Both the position numbers and the translations under genes were made by a program. The notes under the pieces were generated by a model. It saw nothing but the letters and a program-made list of their open reading frames with translations. It was not told the DNA's origin and did not search any database. Of a stretch of 64,000 nucleotides of DNA, positions 46,091 to 58,046 are shown piece after piece (the stretch's first letter is position 1; the number at the start of each line of letters is the position of its first letter). Where the stretch lies: assembly GCA_947683425.1 (NCBI GenBank), contig CANTUQ010000119.1, positions 2,789,001 through 2,853,000 on the forward strand, in the 5' to 3' direction. This DNA comes from Excoecaria cochinchinensis (lineage: Eukaryota > Streptophyta > Magnoliopsida > Malpighiales > Euphorbiaceae).

Positions 46091-49000
46091 ATGACTTCGG
46101 AGACCTTGGGTATTAGATTTTCAGGAAAGAATTATGCAGCATGGGAATTTCAGATCAGGATGTTTCTAAAGGGGAAGGAGCTTTGGGGTCACATTGATGG
46201 ATCTTCTCCTGCTCCTACGGGTGATACAGCACGCAGTGAATGGGAGATAAAGGATGCCCGAGTTGTTTCCTGGATCATAGGCTCTATTGAAGCTCATATG
46301 GTAAATAATTTGCGCTCTTTTACTACTGCTAAAGACATGTGGAATTATTTAAAGCGTATTTATTATCAAGATAATACCGCTCATCGTTTTCAATTAGAAC
46401 TTGAGCTTAGCAATTTTAGTCAAGGTAATCTTTCTATTGAGCAGTATTATTCTGGATTTCTTAATCTTTGGAGCGAATATTCTGGTATTATTTATGCAAA
46501 GGTTCCTAGTGAAGTTTTAGCTAGCCTTCGAGCAATTCATGATGATAGTCGGCGTGATCAATTCTTGATGAAATTGAGACCAGAATTTGAAGTTACTCGG
46601 GCTGGATTGCTGAATAGAAATCCACTTCCATCGTTGGATATATGTTTTGGTGAATCATTGCGTGAGGAACAGAGGTTGGCTACACAGGCTATAATAGGTG
46701 CATCCACAGAGTCATCTGATATTGTTAACGTTGCTTATGCTGCTCAAGGGAAGAATCGGGGAAAGGGACAGATGCAGTGCTACAGTTGCAAGGAGTTTGG
46801 GCATATTGCTCGTCATTGCAGTAAGAAATTCTGTAATTACTGTAAGCAGACTGGACACATTATAAAGGAATGTCCTACTCGTCTAGAAAATTGTCGAATT
46901 CGAGGTTTACAAGCTGCTGTTTCAGACAGTAGTTGCGCTACACCTCCTGCTGCCACTTTTCCCACTGCTGTTCCTCCCATTAATCAGTCTACTGTTACTC
47001 CAGAAATGGTACAACAGATGATTTTATCAGCATTTTTTGCTTTTAACCTTCAGGGGCAAGGTAAACATGTTCTTTCTCCTTGGCTTATTGATTATGGTGC
47101 ATCTAATCATATGACTGGCTCTTCTCATTTGTTACAAAATCTTTGGACATATATTGGCACACAAAATATATAGATTGCTAATGGAAATGACCTTCCCATT
47201 ACTGCCATTGGTGATATTGGACCTTCTTTTCGCAATGTGTTTGTTTCTCCCGAATTGTCTACTAGTTTGATTTCGGTTGGTCAAATGGTGGAAAATAACT
47301 GTCATGTGAATTTTTCTCGTGGTGGTTGTCTTGTGCAGGATCAGGTGTCGGGGAAGGTGATCGCGAGGGGGCCTAAAGTGGGCAGATTATTTCCATTGCA
47401 GTTTACTATTCTTAGCACTTTGTCTTTAGCTTCTAATATTGTTGCAAATAAGACTGAAGTTTGGCATAAGCGATTAGGCCATCTGAATAATGTGATTTTG
47501 AATAATTTAATGCAACGTGGTTTTCTTGGCAATAAAGTTCAGTCTTCTGCTCATATATTGTCTTTTGATTGTTCTACTTGTAAGCTTGGGAAAAGTAAGA
47601 CTTTGCCTTTTACTGCTTGTGGTAGTCGTGCTGATAGTTGTTTTGCAATTATACATAGTGATGTTTGGGGTATTACTCCTGTAATTTCACATGGGCAGTA
47701 TAAATATTTTGTCACGTTCATTGATGACTATAGCCGTTTTACTTGGATATATTTTTTGCATTCCAAGACAGAGGTGCTTACTGCATTTCGCGCTTTTGTG
47801 GCTTATGTTGAGACACAGTTCTCCACCTGTATAAAAGTTTTACGATCTGACAATGGTGGGGAGTATATGTCGCATGCCTTCCAGGATTTCTTGTAACAAA
47901 AAGGTATTGTATCTCAGCGATCATGTCCTTATACTCCTCAACAGAATGGGGTGGCTGAGCGGAAGAATCGTCACTTGTTAGATATGGTTCGCACATTGCT
48001 TTTGCAGTCTTCAGTTCCATCTAAGTTTTGGGAGGAAGCGTTGTCTACTGCAGTCTATTTAATTAATCGCCTTCTCTCTTCACAGTTGCATTTTGATTCT
48101 CCTTATTATCGCTTATTTGGTATGCATCCTGATTATCATACACTGCGCACATTTGGCTGTGTTTGTTTTGTTCACTTGCCTTCACATGAGCGCCACAAGC
48201 TTATAGATCAATCTGTTAGGTGTGCTTTTTTGGGTTATAGTACTGCTCACAAGGGGTTTTTATGTTATGATGATGTTGCCAATCGCATGCGTGTTTCTAG
48301 AAATGTGATTTTCTTTGAACATGAGTATTATTTTCAGCAACATGTTTCTTCCTTGGACCGTGTTCTTCTTCCTCACTTTGATGGCATTTCTCGCGCATTT
48401 GAGCGTTTTAAACAGGGTATGGTCTATCAGCGAGGATTGCCCCCTCCATTCCCACAAGTCCTTCCTGAACTTGATCCGTTGCCAACTTCGGAGGTTCCTC
48501 CAAGAGGGACTCGTGTTCGTCATCCTCCAGATAGATATGGTTTTTCTACCACTTTATCTTATGCTCCAGTTCCTACATCTTATTCTCTGGCAGCTAAACA
48601 AGCATGTTGGGTCCAAGCCATGCAAGATGAACTTCAGGCTCTTCAAGAAAATCATACCTGGGATCTTGTTCCTTGTCCTGCTGGTATTCATCCCATTGGT
48701 TGTAAATGGGTGTATTCAGTCAAGCTGCGATCTGATGGCTCACTTGATAGATATAAAGCAAGGTTGGTCGCTCTCGGTAATATGCAGGTGTATGGAGTAG
48801 ACTACGAGGAGACATTTGCTCCTGTAGCAAAGATGACGACTGTGCGACTTGTTCTTGCTATTGCTGCTTCAAAGTGGTGGTCTTTACGACAAATGGATGT
48901 TAAAAATGCCTTTTTGCATAGGGATCTTAAAGAGGATGTCTACATGACTCCACCATCTGGGTTATTCTCTACCCCATCTTCAGATGTTTGTAAGTTAAAG

Positions 49001-50104
49001 CGGTCACTCTATGGTTTGAAACAGGCACCTCGAGCCTGGTTCAATAAATTTCGTGATGCTCTTCTTAGCTTCTCTTTTGTTCAAAGTTAGTATGATTCCT
49101 TCTTGTTTCTGTGCAAAACTTCTAAGGGAATTGTCTTGCTTCTGGTATATGTTGATGGCATTGTTATTACTGGGACTGATTCTGAATTGATTTCTCAGCT
49201 TTAGGAGCGACTTCAAGGCGTTTTTCATATGAAAGATTTGGGTCCTTTACACTATTTTTTAGGCCTTGAAGTGTGTTCTACTTCTGCTGGTATTTTTTTA
49301 CATCAACATAAGTATATTCAAGAACTAATTTCTTTGGCTGGTCTACAGGATGGTCGTTCTGTTCATACTCCCTTGGAAGTGAATGTTAAATATCGCCGTG
49401 ACGAGGGTGATCTTCTTTCTGATCCTACTTTGTATAGGTGCCTAGTAGGCAGCCTTAACTATCTGACTATTACTCGTCCAGATATTTGCTTTGCTGTTCA
49501 ACAGGTTAGTCAATTCATGCAAGCACCCAGGCATCTTCATCTCGCTGCTGTTTGTCGAATAATCCGTTATTTGCATGGCACTTCTGCCTGAGGTTTGTCC
49601 TTTCCCATCAACTCTCCCATCAGTCTTGTTGCTTATAGTGATGCTGATTGGGCGGGGTGTACTGATACTCGACAGTCCGTTACTGGTTGGTGCATGTTTC
49701 TTGGTTCCTCACTGATTTCTTGGAAAAACAAGTAGCAAGATCGCGTTTCTAAGTCCTCCACGGAGTCTGAGTATCGAGCTATGTTATCTGCTTGTTCAGA
49801 GATTCTTTGGCTTCGAGGGCTATTGGCTGAGCTTGGCTTCTGCCAAACTGATCCTACACCTCTCCATGCCGATAATACTAGTGCTATCCAGATTACAGCT
49901 AATCTAGTTTTTCATGAGCGCACCAAGCATATTGAAGTAGATTGTCACTCTATTCGTGAGACATATGATTCACATGTTATTTCTCTTCCGCATATCACTA
50001 CTGAGCATCAATCTGCCGATGTGTTTACTAAGGCCCTTTCTACTGGTCGACATCAGTTTCTCATTAACAAATTGATGCTTGCGGATCGCCCAGCATCAAT
50101 TTGA
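46091..50104 (+). pseudogene. Copia Gag-Pol polyprotein, nonsense-only decay
   Basis: A single frame starts at MTSETLGIRFSGKNYAAWEF (46091). Gag has two zinc knuckles, CYSCKEFGHIARHC and CNYCKQTGHIIKEC. The protease site reads SPWLIDYGASNHM, with Tyr in place of the usual Ser. Integrase shows H-x-x-x-H/C-x-x-C (KRLGHLN...CSTCKLGK) and FIDDYSRFTWIYFL. RT has KWVYSVKLRSDGS, and its active site reads LLVYVDGIVIT with the last Asp lost. RNase H (YSDADWAGC...STESEYRAM, ADNTSAI) is near the end. Six stops lie in frame at 47171, 47894, 49088, 49202, 49589 and 49733, with no frameshift over 4 kb. Confidence 0.9.
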
Positions 50105-50111
50105 GGGGGGA

Positions 50112-50291
50112 TATCAGTGTAGATAGTATTAATGTATATATTCAGTTTTCTATTCAGTATAGCGAGATATAGGAGTAGAATCATAGGCTAACAGATACTA
50201 GTTTCCTTAGTTAGCTTTTGTATTTTTGTATAAATATCTATGTTTTATTGAATACGAAGGAGGAGGGTGTTTGGTCTCTCTAAATTTGTCA
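50112..50291 (+). repeat. 3' LTR of copia element
   Basis: The LTR is 180 bp, TATCAGTGTAGATAG to TTTGTCA, followed by the target duplication AAATA. It contains TATAAATA and an AATACGAAGGAGGAGG stretch shared with the 5' LTR. Confidence 0.88.
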
Positions 50292-50849
50292 AAATAGGGT
50301 ATATTAGAGATTCAACCAATTGATTATATTGTCAAAGAGGAAAGTATGCTATAATTTGGGATAAACGAAAAAGAAAAGTGTGCCTATCTTTGTGGGATAG
50401 AGAATATTAAATGAATAACAAACTAATATTGCAAAATACAATTTGTGTCCGAAACACCAAAAGCAACATCTTATTTCATAATTGAATCCTCTTTTGATCA
50501 CATGCATAAATCATACAAGTTCTCAAATGTTATCTAAAATCTATTTAAAATTTTGCGTCAATCACCAAAAATTTACATATATATGTGTGTATAAGAGGTA
50601 AATTTGTTCATAAAAAAAATAAAAAATAATGCGACATCGTTTGGGAGTTGTCAACATCCATCGACTAATTAACATGGAAATCACAATGTACCACTTTGAC
50701 ACAAAACAAAGTTTCACCCCTTAATTGTCAATTTGCTAACAACATGATATTATATTGAACTTACCCATTATAAAATGATAAAAACCAAAAGAAGGGTTCA
50801 TAAATAGGTGGCACAAATGGAGGTAAAAAGAAGTTCCTATAAATGTCTT

Positions 50850-51379
50850 TTATTGTGTATTCCTTCTATTTCATAGAATCAAAGAAATATTATCATGTAA
50901 TTGATGAAACTTTAAGTCTTAAAGTCATTTTGTTAATATCAATGAATTAGAAAATTGAGTAGACTTCACCTCATATGTTACTCAAATCAATGAAAGAACC
51001 TAGTTATGCCAACAATTTGCATGTACGTATTAATCAAAATGACTAGAAACAGGATAAATGGCAAAGCCACTTGTTGGCTTTTTGGTTGTTTTTTGCATAT
51101 CAGCTTTGGTATGTTTCTTATTGTGTATTCCTTCTGTTTCATAGAATCAAGAAATATTATCATGTAATTGATGAAACTTTAAGTCTTAAAGTCATTTTGT
51201 TAATATCAATGAATTAGAAAATTGATTAGACTTCACCTGATATGTTACTTAAATCAATGAAAGAAACTAGTAATGCCAACAATTTGCATGTACTTGTTAA
51301 TCAAAATGACTAGAAACAGGATAAATGGCAAGGCCACTTGTTGGCTTTTTGGTTGTTTTTTGCATATCAACTTTGGTAT
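50850..51379 (+). repeat. 268-bp tandem duplication in intron 1
   Basis: TTATTGTGTATTCCTTCT at 50850 recurs at 51118, and the copies stay collinear to about 51379 with only a few differences (for example AATCAAAGAAAT versus AATCAAGAAAT). It lies between the copia-split MITE and exon 2. No coding capacity. Confidence 0.85.
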
Positions 51380-51541
51380 ATCTAGATGGATGGTGATATT
51401 ATAATTTATGAAACATTATTACTTATTATTACAATTTATAAAATACCAAAATCTTTCGATTATTTTGGAATGTTAGCAAACTGATTTTTTTTTGCTGTAA
51501 AGTCATTAGCCATGCTTACTAAATATTTCCTCTTTTTATAG

Positions 51542-51618
51542 AAAGTGGGCGTGTTTTTGCCACTGGTCTTAATGATTTTGGACAACTTGGCATATCATGC
51601 AATGATGCTCATACTTTG
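51542..51618 (+). CDS. RCC1/UVR8-family protein, exon 2
   Basis: The 77-bp exon runs between TTTTTATAG and GTATTATC. It completes the split Glu codon, then encodes SGRVFATGLNDFGQLGISC followed by NDAHTL, a full RCC1 signature (G-x-V-x-x-x-G-x-N-x-x-G-Q-L-G). It ends in phase 0. Confidence 0.88.
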
Positions 51619-53049
51619 GTATTATCTTGACCTTTTTAGACCTGTTTACTTATTTTTATTTTGTTCCATTCTTTGGTGTCTGTTTTTTAAATTTATGTTA
51701 ATTCTATTTGATATTGATCTTCTTTTTTGTTTAATAAGTTTATTTTTTCTTAGTAGTAGTGTTGTGAGGGAGAGGAAGCTTGTCGAGACTTTTTATTTTT
51801 TGTGGATCTTATACTGTTACATGTTTAAATGAGATACCGTTAAACTTATGTGAATATCATTTGCTAAAGTTTGTTTTAAACATGTAAGGTAAATTTCATC
51901 TGTAGTTCCCCGGCTTAGTACTTATGTCCCTAAATTGCAACTTGTAACATTCCATCCAAGTTCATATATTCATTAATTTTTAGAATAATTACCAATATAA
52001 TACTAGTTGATGAAAATAAATCACTCTTTGCGAAGCATACCTGGACCCATAAATGTAGAAATAAAATTTTAAAATTTATTTCCTAAAGCATTGGTCACCA
52101 GTTAAGTCACCAGTCCTTGTGCAAGGACCCTTGGCAAGATATAAAATGGTTCATACAAGGTTTTGATGTAAAAGTCAAATTCTAGTTTAAAAGAGTTGTG
52201 ACCAATCAAATTAAGGTGTGAATGGATACCAACCATTAAGGAGTGACCAACCAAAAGAGTTGTGTCAAATCAAAATAAGGTATGACTAGACACAAAGTAC
52301 AGTCTGCATAAATCTTGGTTGGGGTCATTTATGCTGGGGAAGGTATTTGGCACCTTGCATGCCCTACATTATTACAGTTCGTGTGCAAATGAACCTATTA
52401 ATCTTATTGAAGAGTTAGGTTAATTCTTATTTTTAATAGTCATTATAAGGGCGGACAATTTTGTAACATATTTTTTTGGCTTCTAGGGCTTAGTAGGGCT
52501 TGAGCATAGTACTAGGGATTGGTAGAGCGTGAGCTTGGTTCTATCTATGCAAGGTCTTGGCATAGGGCTTGATTCTAGGGCTCTGTTTTATGGACTTGGT
52601 TTTGCTCTTTTGGGCTTCAGTAGAAAGAGCTGAACCCATTATGGGGCCATTAAATGACTAATAAAATATAAGTCATTGTTTAAATATTAACATATTTTTA
52701 CATGATAAATTAGTGCCTAGCCTTTTCATGTAAAATGTGTACTGTAAACTAACAAAACTTAAAAACAACACTAGTTACTAGTACTATAAAAACATCTAAG
52801 CGATCCTCAGAGTGCAAATTTTAGGAAAATGCCTCTTCCTTCCTCCTTAAGGATCAGTGCTATGATTCTTTGTGAGAGAAGAAAGTCCCTTCAACATAGA
52901 GCCTTTCATAAAATAACTACAAAACTGGTGTAGATGGATTAATTACATAGAGAAACACAAGAATAAAGGTTATTTCCCAATTATGTTGATCAAGCATGCT
53001 ACCATCTTGAAGCCTTTTTGTTCCTTGTTCATTTGTCTTGTCATTGCAG
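51619..53049 (+). other. Intron 2 of RCC1-family gene
   Basis: The 1,431-bp AT-rich intron runs from GTATTATC to CTTGTCATTGCAG. It includes short internal repeats such as AAAGAGTTGTG(A/T)(C/G) and repeated GGGCTT/GGCTTG words at 52480-52620. No transposon ends or genes were recognised. Confidence 0.7.
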
Positions 53050-53128
53050 GAGCCAATTGAAGTTTCTGGACTGAAGAAGGAAATTATGCACATTTCAGCT
53101 GGTTATCATCACTCTTCTGCTGTTACAG
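53050..53128 (+). CDS. RCC1/UVR8-family protein, exon 3
   Basis: The 79-bp exon follows CATTGCAG and ends TTACAG/GTAGGT in phase 1. It encodes EPIEVSGLKKEIMHISAG followed by YHHSSAVT, the end of one RCC1 repeat with the conserved A-G-x-x-H-S. In frame with exon 2 it extends the propeller. No further exon is found before the window end. Confidence 0.88.
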
Positions 53129-53721
53129 GTAGGTTGTAGTGCTGGAGGGTTTAGGAAGAGGAATATAGTTCTGATGACAAGGCTTATCAAGTGATGCATA
53201 AACGGTTAGACATGGGCCTTTTAAAGGAAAATAAATGGAACATATCATGCAAATGCTTGGAATCTTTGTTTGAATCTCGCTATTATAACTAGAACTAGAT
53301 ATCAAGTAACAAATTGATTGATTCAACAAACATGATTGGCAGAGGTAAGCAAATATCTTTGGTGATTGTTACACATTACAAGTGTATGGTTAGCCCATGA
53401 CCTGAAGGTGGTTGCATAAGAAGCTGATTGCCGATTCATATCTAGATGACAAGCCCACTTCTACATGGATACATTTCATGCATTTTTTTTTTTTTGTAAA
53501 TTTTTGGTGGTGTTTAGTTTTGACATGGACTCAATTAATTTTCTCCATGTGTGTGGGAGGCATAAAATCAAGGTTTTTGGCCCCAAATCACATCTTAGGG
53601 TCTAGTTGCATTTGCTACTTGAATTCTTTTTCTTCTCAAAAATGGAAAATTGTTTGAATGTTCTAATTTTTAATCAAATTTAATAAAAGAGACCAATGTA
53701 TACACTTTTTCTTAATTAAGT
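53129..53721 (+). other. Start of intron 3 or 3' flank of the RCC1-family gene
   Basis: AT-rich sequence between exon 3 and the copia LTR at 53722. No gene was recognised. If the gene is intact, this intron would exceed 10.8 kb because of the nested elements to the right. Confidence 0.5.
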
Positions 53722-53876
53722 TGTAGACAATAAAATAACATTTGAATTTGAAGATTTTGAGAATTTAATTTTATCAATTCTCTTATATGAATTTACAATG
53801 AATATACACATTTATTTATATAGGAAAAATAATCTTAACTAAGAAAGAATTCTAATTAGTCAAGAATAAAACAACA
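53722..53876 (-). repeat. 3' LTR of minus-strand copia element
   Basis: It is 155 bp with TG...CA ends on each strand: TGTAGACAATAAAA at the left and AAAACAACA at the right, so TGTTGTTTTATTC on the minus strand. It contains TATATAAATA on the minus strand (about 53821-53812). It follows the end of the RNase H region at about 53900. Confidence 0.65.
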
Positions 53877-54604
53877 CTAAATTTGTCAATACTTTCTCTC
53901 AAGTTGGTGCAAAGATATCATGCATGCTCACCTTGCAAACCAAAGTATGAAAAGTCTAACTGTTGAGCCCTTTTGTAAACACATCAGCTACCAATTTGGC
54001 TTCACATGGAACAAACTCAAAACATAACTTATCAACTTTTCTTAGATGAAATGTCGATAAATTTCAATGTGTTTTGTCCGGTCATGCTCTATTGGATTAT
54101 GTGCTATACTGATAGCAGCCTTATTATCACAGTACAATGATAATTTATTTTCTCCAATCCCGGTTCTTCTAATAACTTCTCTAGCTATGGAAGTTCGCAG
54201 ACGCCCTGAGCCATAGCTGTATACTTTGCTTCAACGCTCGATCTAGCAACTATACTTTGCTTCTTGTTTCTTTAAGTGACTAAGTTTCCTTTTACAAGCA
54301 TACAGTAACCAAAAGTATACCTTTTGTTATATGGAGATCCATCTTAATTTGCATCTGTAAAAGCTTCTATGAGGAGGTGAGCATGTTTTGAGAAAAAAAG
54401 GCATTTCTCTAGAGTAGACTTTAGATATTACAGAATGCGAAAGACAATTTGCATGTGAAGCTCATGAGAATCGTGCATGAATTGGCTTACTAAGCTGACT
54501 GCATATGTTATATCTGGTCTAGTGTGAGAGATAAGTAAGTCTTCCAACTAACCTCTGATATCTCCCCTTAACAATTGACTCTCCAGCCTTTGCCGTGGGA
54601 AGCA
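53877..54604 (-). pseudogene. Copia RNase H end, left part of split element
   Basis: On the minus strand the order is GRYQRLVGRLTYLSHTRPDI, then ARSSVEAKYTAMAQGVCELP, then LVADVFTKGLN, the usual end of RT and the RNase H of a Ty1/copia Pol. Frameshifts and stops are present. It continues the copia piece at 61496-62638, from which it is separated by pararetrovirus copy 2. Confidence 0.8.
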
Positions 54605-56879
54605 GGTGCATTCCTTTTTAGGAAAATATTTGATCTTCAGGTCTGGTCGTTTGCAAGCTGCTTTGAGTTGGGGATCCTTCCCTTTTTTAAGAGTCCTTGA
54701 TCAATTTTTGTGATGTACAAAGACGATCGAGAGCCATGAAAACCTTCTGATAGATCTGACCAAGAGTAAGGGAATTGATTTGGACTCCTTGTTCTCGAAG
54801 ATAGAACATAGTACTTGCAGCTAACTGTTCTGGAATGGATGACAGGAATCCTTGTTTGAGATTCGGATCATTGGATCCATTAAGCATATAAAAGATTTTC
54901 GACATCCTTTTATAATGCTTGTCAAGATCCTTGCGAAAAAGAGAACAACACTTTATTTTGAAGAAATCATCATGAGCAGTATTTTTAAAGTCAGATGTAT
55001 TACCAAGAAATTCAGAATGAATCTTTTGTAATACATAAGAGATAGACTCAGATCTAACAAACTGAAGTTTTGAGTAGTCGTCTAGACGAGAAAACCAATC
55101 TCTTAATCTGCCAGTAAAGCGGGTGCTAAACTCATGTAAAATTGGTTCCAAGGAAGTGAGTTCAGGTCGTTGTTTGGTTTGGAGATCAATCCAAGTAAAG
55201 AATTCTTGTATTCGATCTCTTCATTTGTGTCGAGGAATATCCTCAAATTGAAACCAAGGCCCATTTGCTGATTTGGAGATTGGAAATGGAATACTGTCAG
55301 CCATATCTTCGGGCTCTTCAGCTTGGTATGTAGTACTTTCTGCAGTGGGATCTGGAGGAGGATCAGCCATGAAAATAGGAAAAGGCTTAGAGTCTAGTTC
55401 TTTGTCATCTGAGAAACTAGATCCGTCAACATCAGATTCATCATCAGATGAATTGTAAGGAGTTTCAATAGATGAGATAACAGGAGTTGTCTGTAAAGCC
55501 TTTTGCTTTAAGGTGTCAATGAGTTGATTAGATGGCTGAATCATATGAGACTGAGGTGGTTCAGAGATAACAATCCCTTTTTGTTTAAGATCTCGATTAG
55601 GATCAACTGGTGGAGATGACTCGAAGGTAGATGTGGAGGTATTTACAGTAGAGGTGGAGGTAGGGATAGGAGGATTAGGAGATCGTTTAGGCTGTTTATG
55701 AAACTGTTTTCTCATAAACATTTCATGAGAGTAACCTAAACTTTCAAGCTCATCTTGTGAGGGCTTAGAGTGGAATTTGGATTAAGGGTTGATGAGTAAA
55801 AGGAGGAAGGCTAGAAGTGTAGAATGGAAAGGAAATTGTGGAAGGTACTGGGGTAGTAGGTTTAGCTAAATCTCTTTTGATTGTTGCAATTTCAGCTTTC
55901 AGGCGGGTAACTTCTGACGCCTTTTCTTTGAAGGTGGAGTCATAAACCCTCTGATTGATAGCTGACATGAGTTGTTTGTCAAGATCGGCAACTTGGTTTT
56001 GCAATTTAGACAACAGCTGGTACGTAGCAGCATTCTGTCCAGTAATATGGGAGTTGAGAGTATCAACACGGGTAGAAACATGGTCCACTTTAGTTTCTAT
56101 CCCGTGAAGAAGCTTGTTTTGTGCAAGAGCATTCTCAGATTGCCAGTTAAGGACAGCTTCAGCCGGTTGAACCGATCTGGGAGTTCCTTCAACCGAAATT
56201 CCAGGAGAATTAACAAAAGGAGTGGTTCTGATTTTTGTGGTTGGGTTGGTGGTTTCTGCTAGAGTTGGAAACTCATCTGTATAAGTACCAGTTGGTTGGT
56301 ACATACATACAGCAGGAATAACAGGTAATTGAGTAGTTTTGGGTTTCCAAACTAGAGAAAAGGTAGAACAAGGTTTCTTTGGCTGTGGTTTTGGTGGTGC
56401 TTTACATGGTGGTGGTGGTAGGTGTGGAAGAGGTGGATCTGGTGGTGATCTATATGATGTATAGGAAGGAGGAGCTGTATAGGAAACAACGTAGTCATAC
56501 TTTCCACTGTATTGGCCTAGGGTGCCAATAGTAGGATCATCATCCTCATCCAGATGATCCTGGAAACGATCTTCAGAAGAGAACTTTTTTGCTTTTCGTC
56601 GTCTCCGGCGGAGATCTTCATCATCAAGCTCTGCTTCTAATGCTGCTTGGTAACAGTCTTCACAGTTACAATCATCCCAGTAACAGTGACCATCCTGTTT
56701 ATAAGCATAGATGGGATTTCCACTATGATCAAAGGCTTCAATTGGGATGTCTTCTCGAGAGGAAGAAAGTGGTTGTAACATGAACTGTGTAGAAAAGACT
56801 GTAGCCGTGGTGGATTCAGAAGAATCTTTTGTATTTGGTGGAACAAATTGTGTCTCAATCATATCATTCGGCTTTTGGA
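54605..56879 (-). pseudogene. Pararetrovirus copy 2, coat-protein region
   Basis: The region begins after the movement protein with a cysteine-rich DGHCYWDDCNCEDC motif and a Pro-rich stretch with an acidic neighbour (DEDDDPTIGTLGQYSGKYDY). A coiled-coil segment follows (about 56130-55860, with heptads such as VSTRVDTLNSHITGQ), then Ser/Thr/Asp-rich linkers. The capsid core (55151-54687) has FTGRLRDWFSRLDDY and ends ALDRLCTSQKL before a basic tail of PKKECTC type at the junction near 54605. Stops near 55764, 55220 and 55150 and a frame change break it. It would form the virion shell in the family. Confidence 0.7.
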
Positions 56880-57749
56880 TAAACACAGGAGTGGTAGACT
56901 GAATTGGCTTTCTTTGTTCATGAAGAATTTCATAACTAGTAAGCCAAGATTTTGAAAAGAAATTGAGCAGTTCATCCGTTGTTAACTGCTTAGGGATCTG
57001 AACACAGGTAGGAACCTGGTTTGAATCAGCACTGATAATCAAGGCATCATTGGAACAGGGAAGACAGATGTCTAGATCATGGTTTTGTACTCAATAGATC
57101 ATCTGGTAGTGCAGAGTAGCAACTTATGTTGTTTTGACCTGATTTGCTCCAGTGATTTGGATCTGAACCTTGAGATTGTCAAGGACATGGGCATCATCTA
57201 ACCTCATGTTGAAGTTAAGATAGAAAGTGAACATCACAGTGCCAGCATTCAAAGATGTCTGAACAGTACCAATGACTGCTTGGGAATAATTCAGATAACG
57301 GGTATCAAGAAGTGCAATCCTGGCAAAGACAGGAAGACCTTTGCGTCCATGGTAAGTGACTGCAATTCTGACAGCTTCAAAGTGGAGATGAGTCAAACGT
57401 TGATGGATCCATTAAGGAATGGATTCAGAGGGAACATCAAGAGATATGAACTGTTCTTGTCCAGTAGCTTTGATAGGATGTTGGCTAAGGAAGAAGACTG
57501 AACATACTCTTTAACTTGAGATCTGGAAGGTCGAACAAGAGTTTTAATGTTGGAAAGAGCATTAGATTTGGGTGTTTTAGTAAAGGCATCATAAGAGTTA
57601 AGGAAAGGGAGATGAGAGTCGTGGATTTTCTGTGAGTCATCCAAGAAGTTTAACTCATAGAGGTAGTTTAACTTTTGGGTGGTTTCTGGTTTAAGAGAAA
57701 AAGATCTGGAAGAAGAGGTTCTGGATAAAGATAAACTAGACATGGACAT
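56880..57749 (-). pseudogene. Pararetrovirus copy 2, movement-protein region
   Basis: The ATG at 57749 lies about 60 bp after the primer site. After a Ser-rich start, a frameshift near 57395 leads to HFEAVRIAVTYHGRKGLPVF and LDTRYLNYSQAVIGT, matching copy 1 block by block. Stops at 57121-57123 and about 57090 follow. It is homologous to, but clearly diverged from, the movement protein at 22195-23070. Confidence 0.75.
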
Positions 57750-57804
57750 AGTAGAATGGGTTTAGAATGGGTTTCTCCTTCATCAAAATACCTTAGACAT
57801 CAAT

Positions 57805-57822
57805 CTAGTGGCTCTGATACCA
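57805..57822 (-). promoter_or_regulatory. Pararetroviral primer site, copy 2
   Basis: On the minus strand TGGTATCAGAGCCACTAG matches initiator tRNA-Met over its 3' end. It is placed between leader and movement-protein ATG as in copy 1. Confidence 0.85.
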
Positions 57823-58046
57823 AATACTCTGAGGGTTGTAAATAGGCCGATTGGGAAGTTAGGTATGACTATCCAAATAAACGGCTCTCCTGGCTAACTG
57901 TTGGATTTGTCCTGTTTGACAACACAATACAACTCTCTTTACAGACCAAGGAGATAGATAACAGGATCCAAAAAAGATGAATAAGAGTATCTTAATGAAA
58001 GAGAAAGAGAAAACTTAGAAACTCATTGTATAAGAAGAAAGAGAAG

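Larger units (their letters stand above)
45468..50291 (+). mobile_element. Complete Ty1/copia retrotransposon in intron 1
   Basis: The element is bounded by a perfect target duplication AAATA (45463-45467 and 50292-50296). The 5' LTR is 45468-45668 and the 3' LTR 50112-50291. A tRNA-Met primer site TGGTATCAGAGCC at 45669-45681 directly follows the 5' LTR, and purine tract GAGGGGGGA ends at 50111. One polyprotein frame (46091-50104) encodes Gag, protease, integrase, RT and RNase H. It inserted in the sense direction of the host gene. Nonsense changes make it inactive. Confidence 0.92.
45289..50404. mobile_element. Stowaway-like MITE split by copia insertion
   Basis: The left end ACTCCCTCCATC after TA, with GGCATACTTCC inside, matches the reversed right end (TTCTCTATCCCACAAAGATAGGCACACTTTTC) in an imperfect inverted repeat. 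TA lies at both sides (45287-45288, 50405-50406). Without the copia it would be roughly 290 bp. The CTCCCTCC terminus is typical of Stowaway-type (Tc1/mariner) MITEs. The ends are diverged, so the call is moderate. Confidence 0.45.
43677..51541 (+). other. Intron 1 of RCC1-family gene, expanded by transposons
   Basis: The 7,865-bp intron runs from a GTTCTC donor to a CTCTTTTTATAG acceptor. It holds a split MITE (45289-50404), a complete copia element (45468-50291) and a 268-bp tandem duplication (50850-51379). The first 1.6 kb (43677-45288) is plain AT-rich intron sequence with T-runs; no gene was seen there. Confidence 0.8.
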
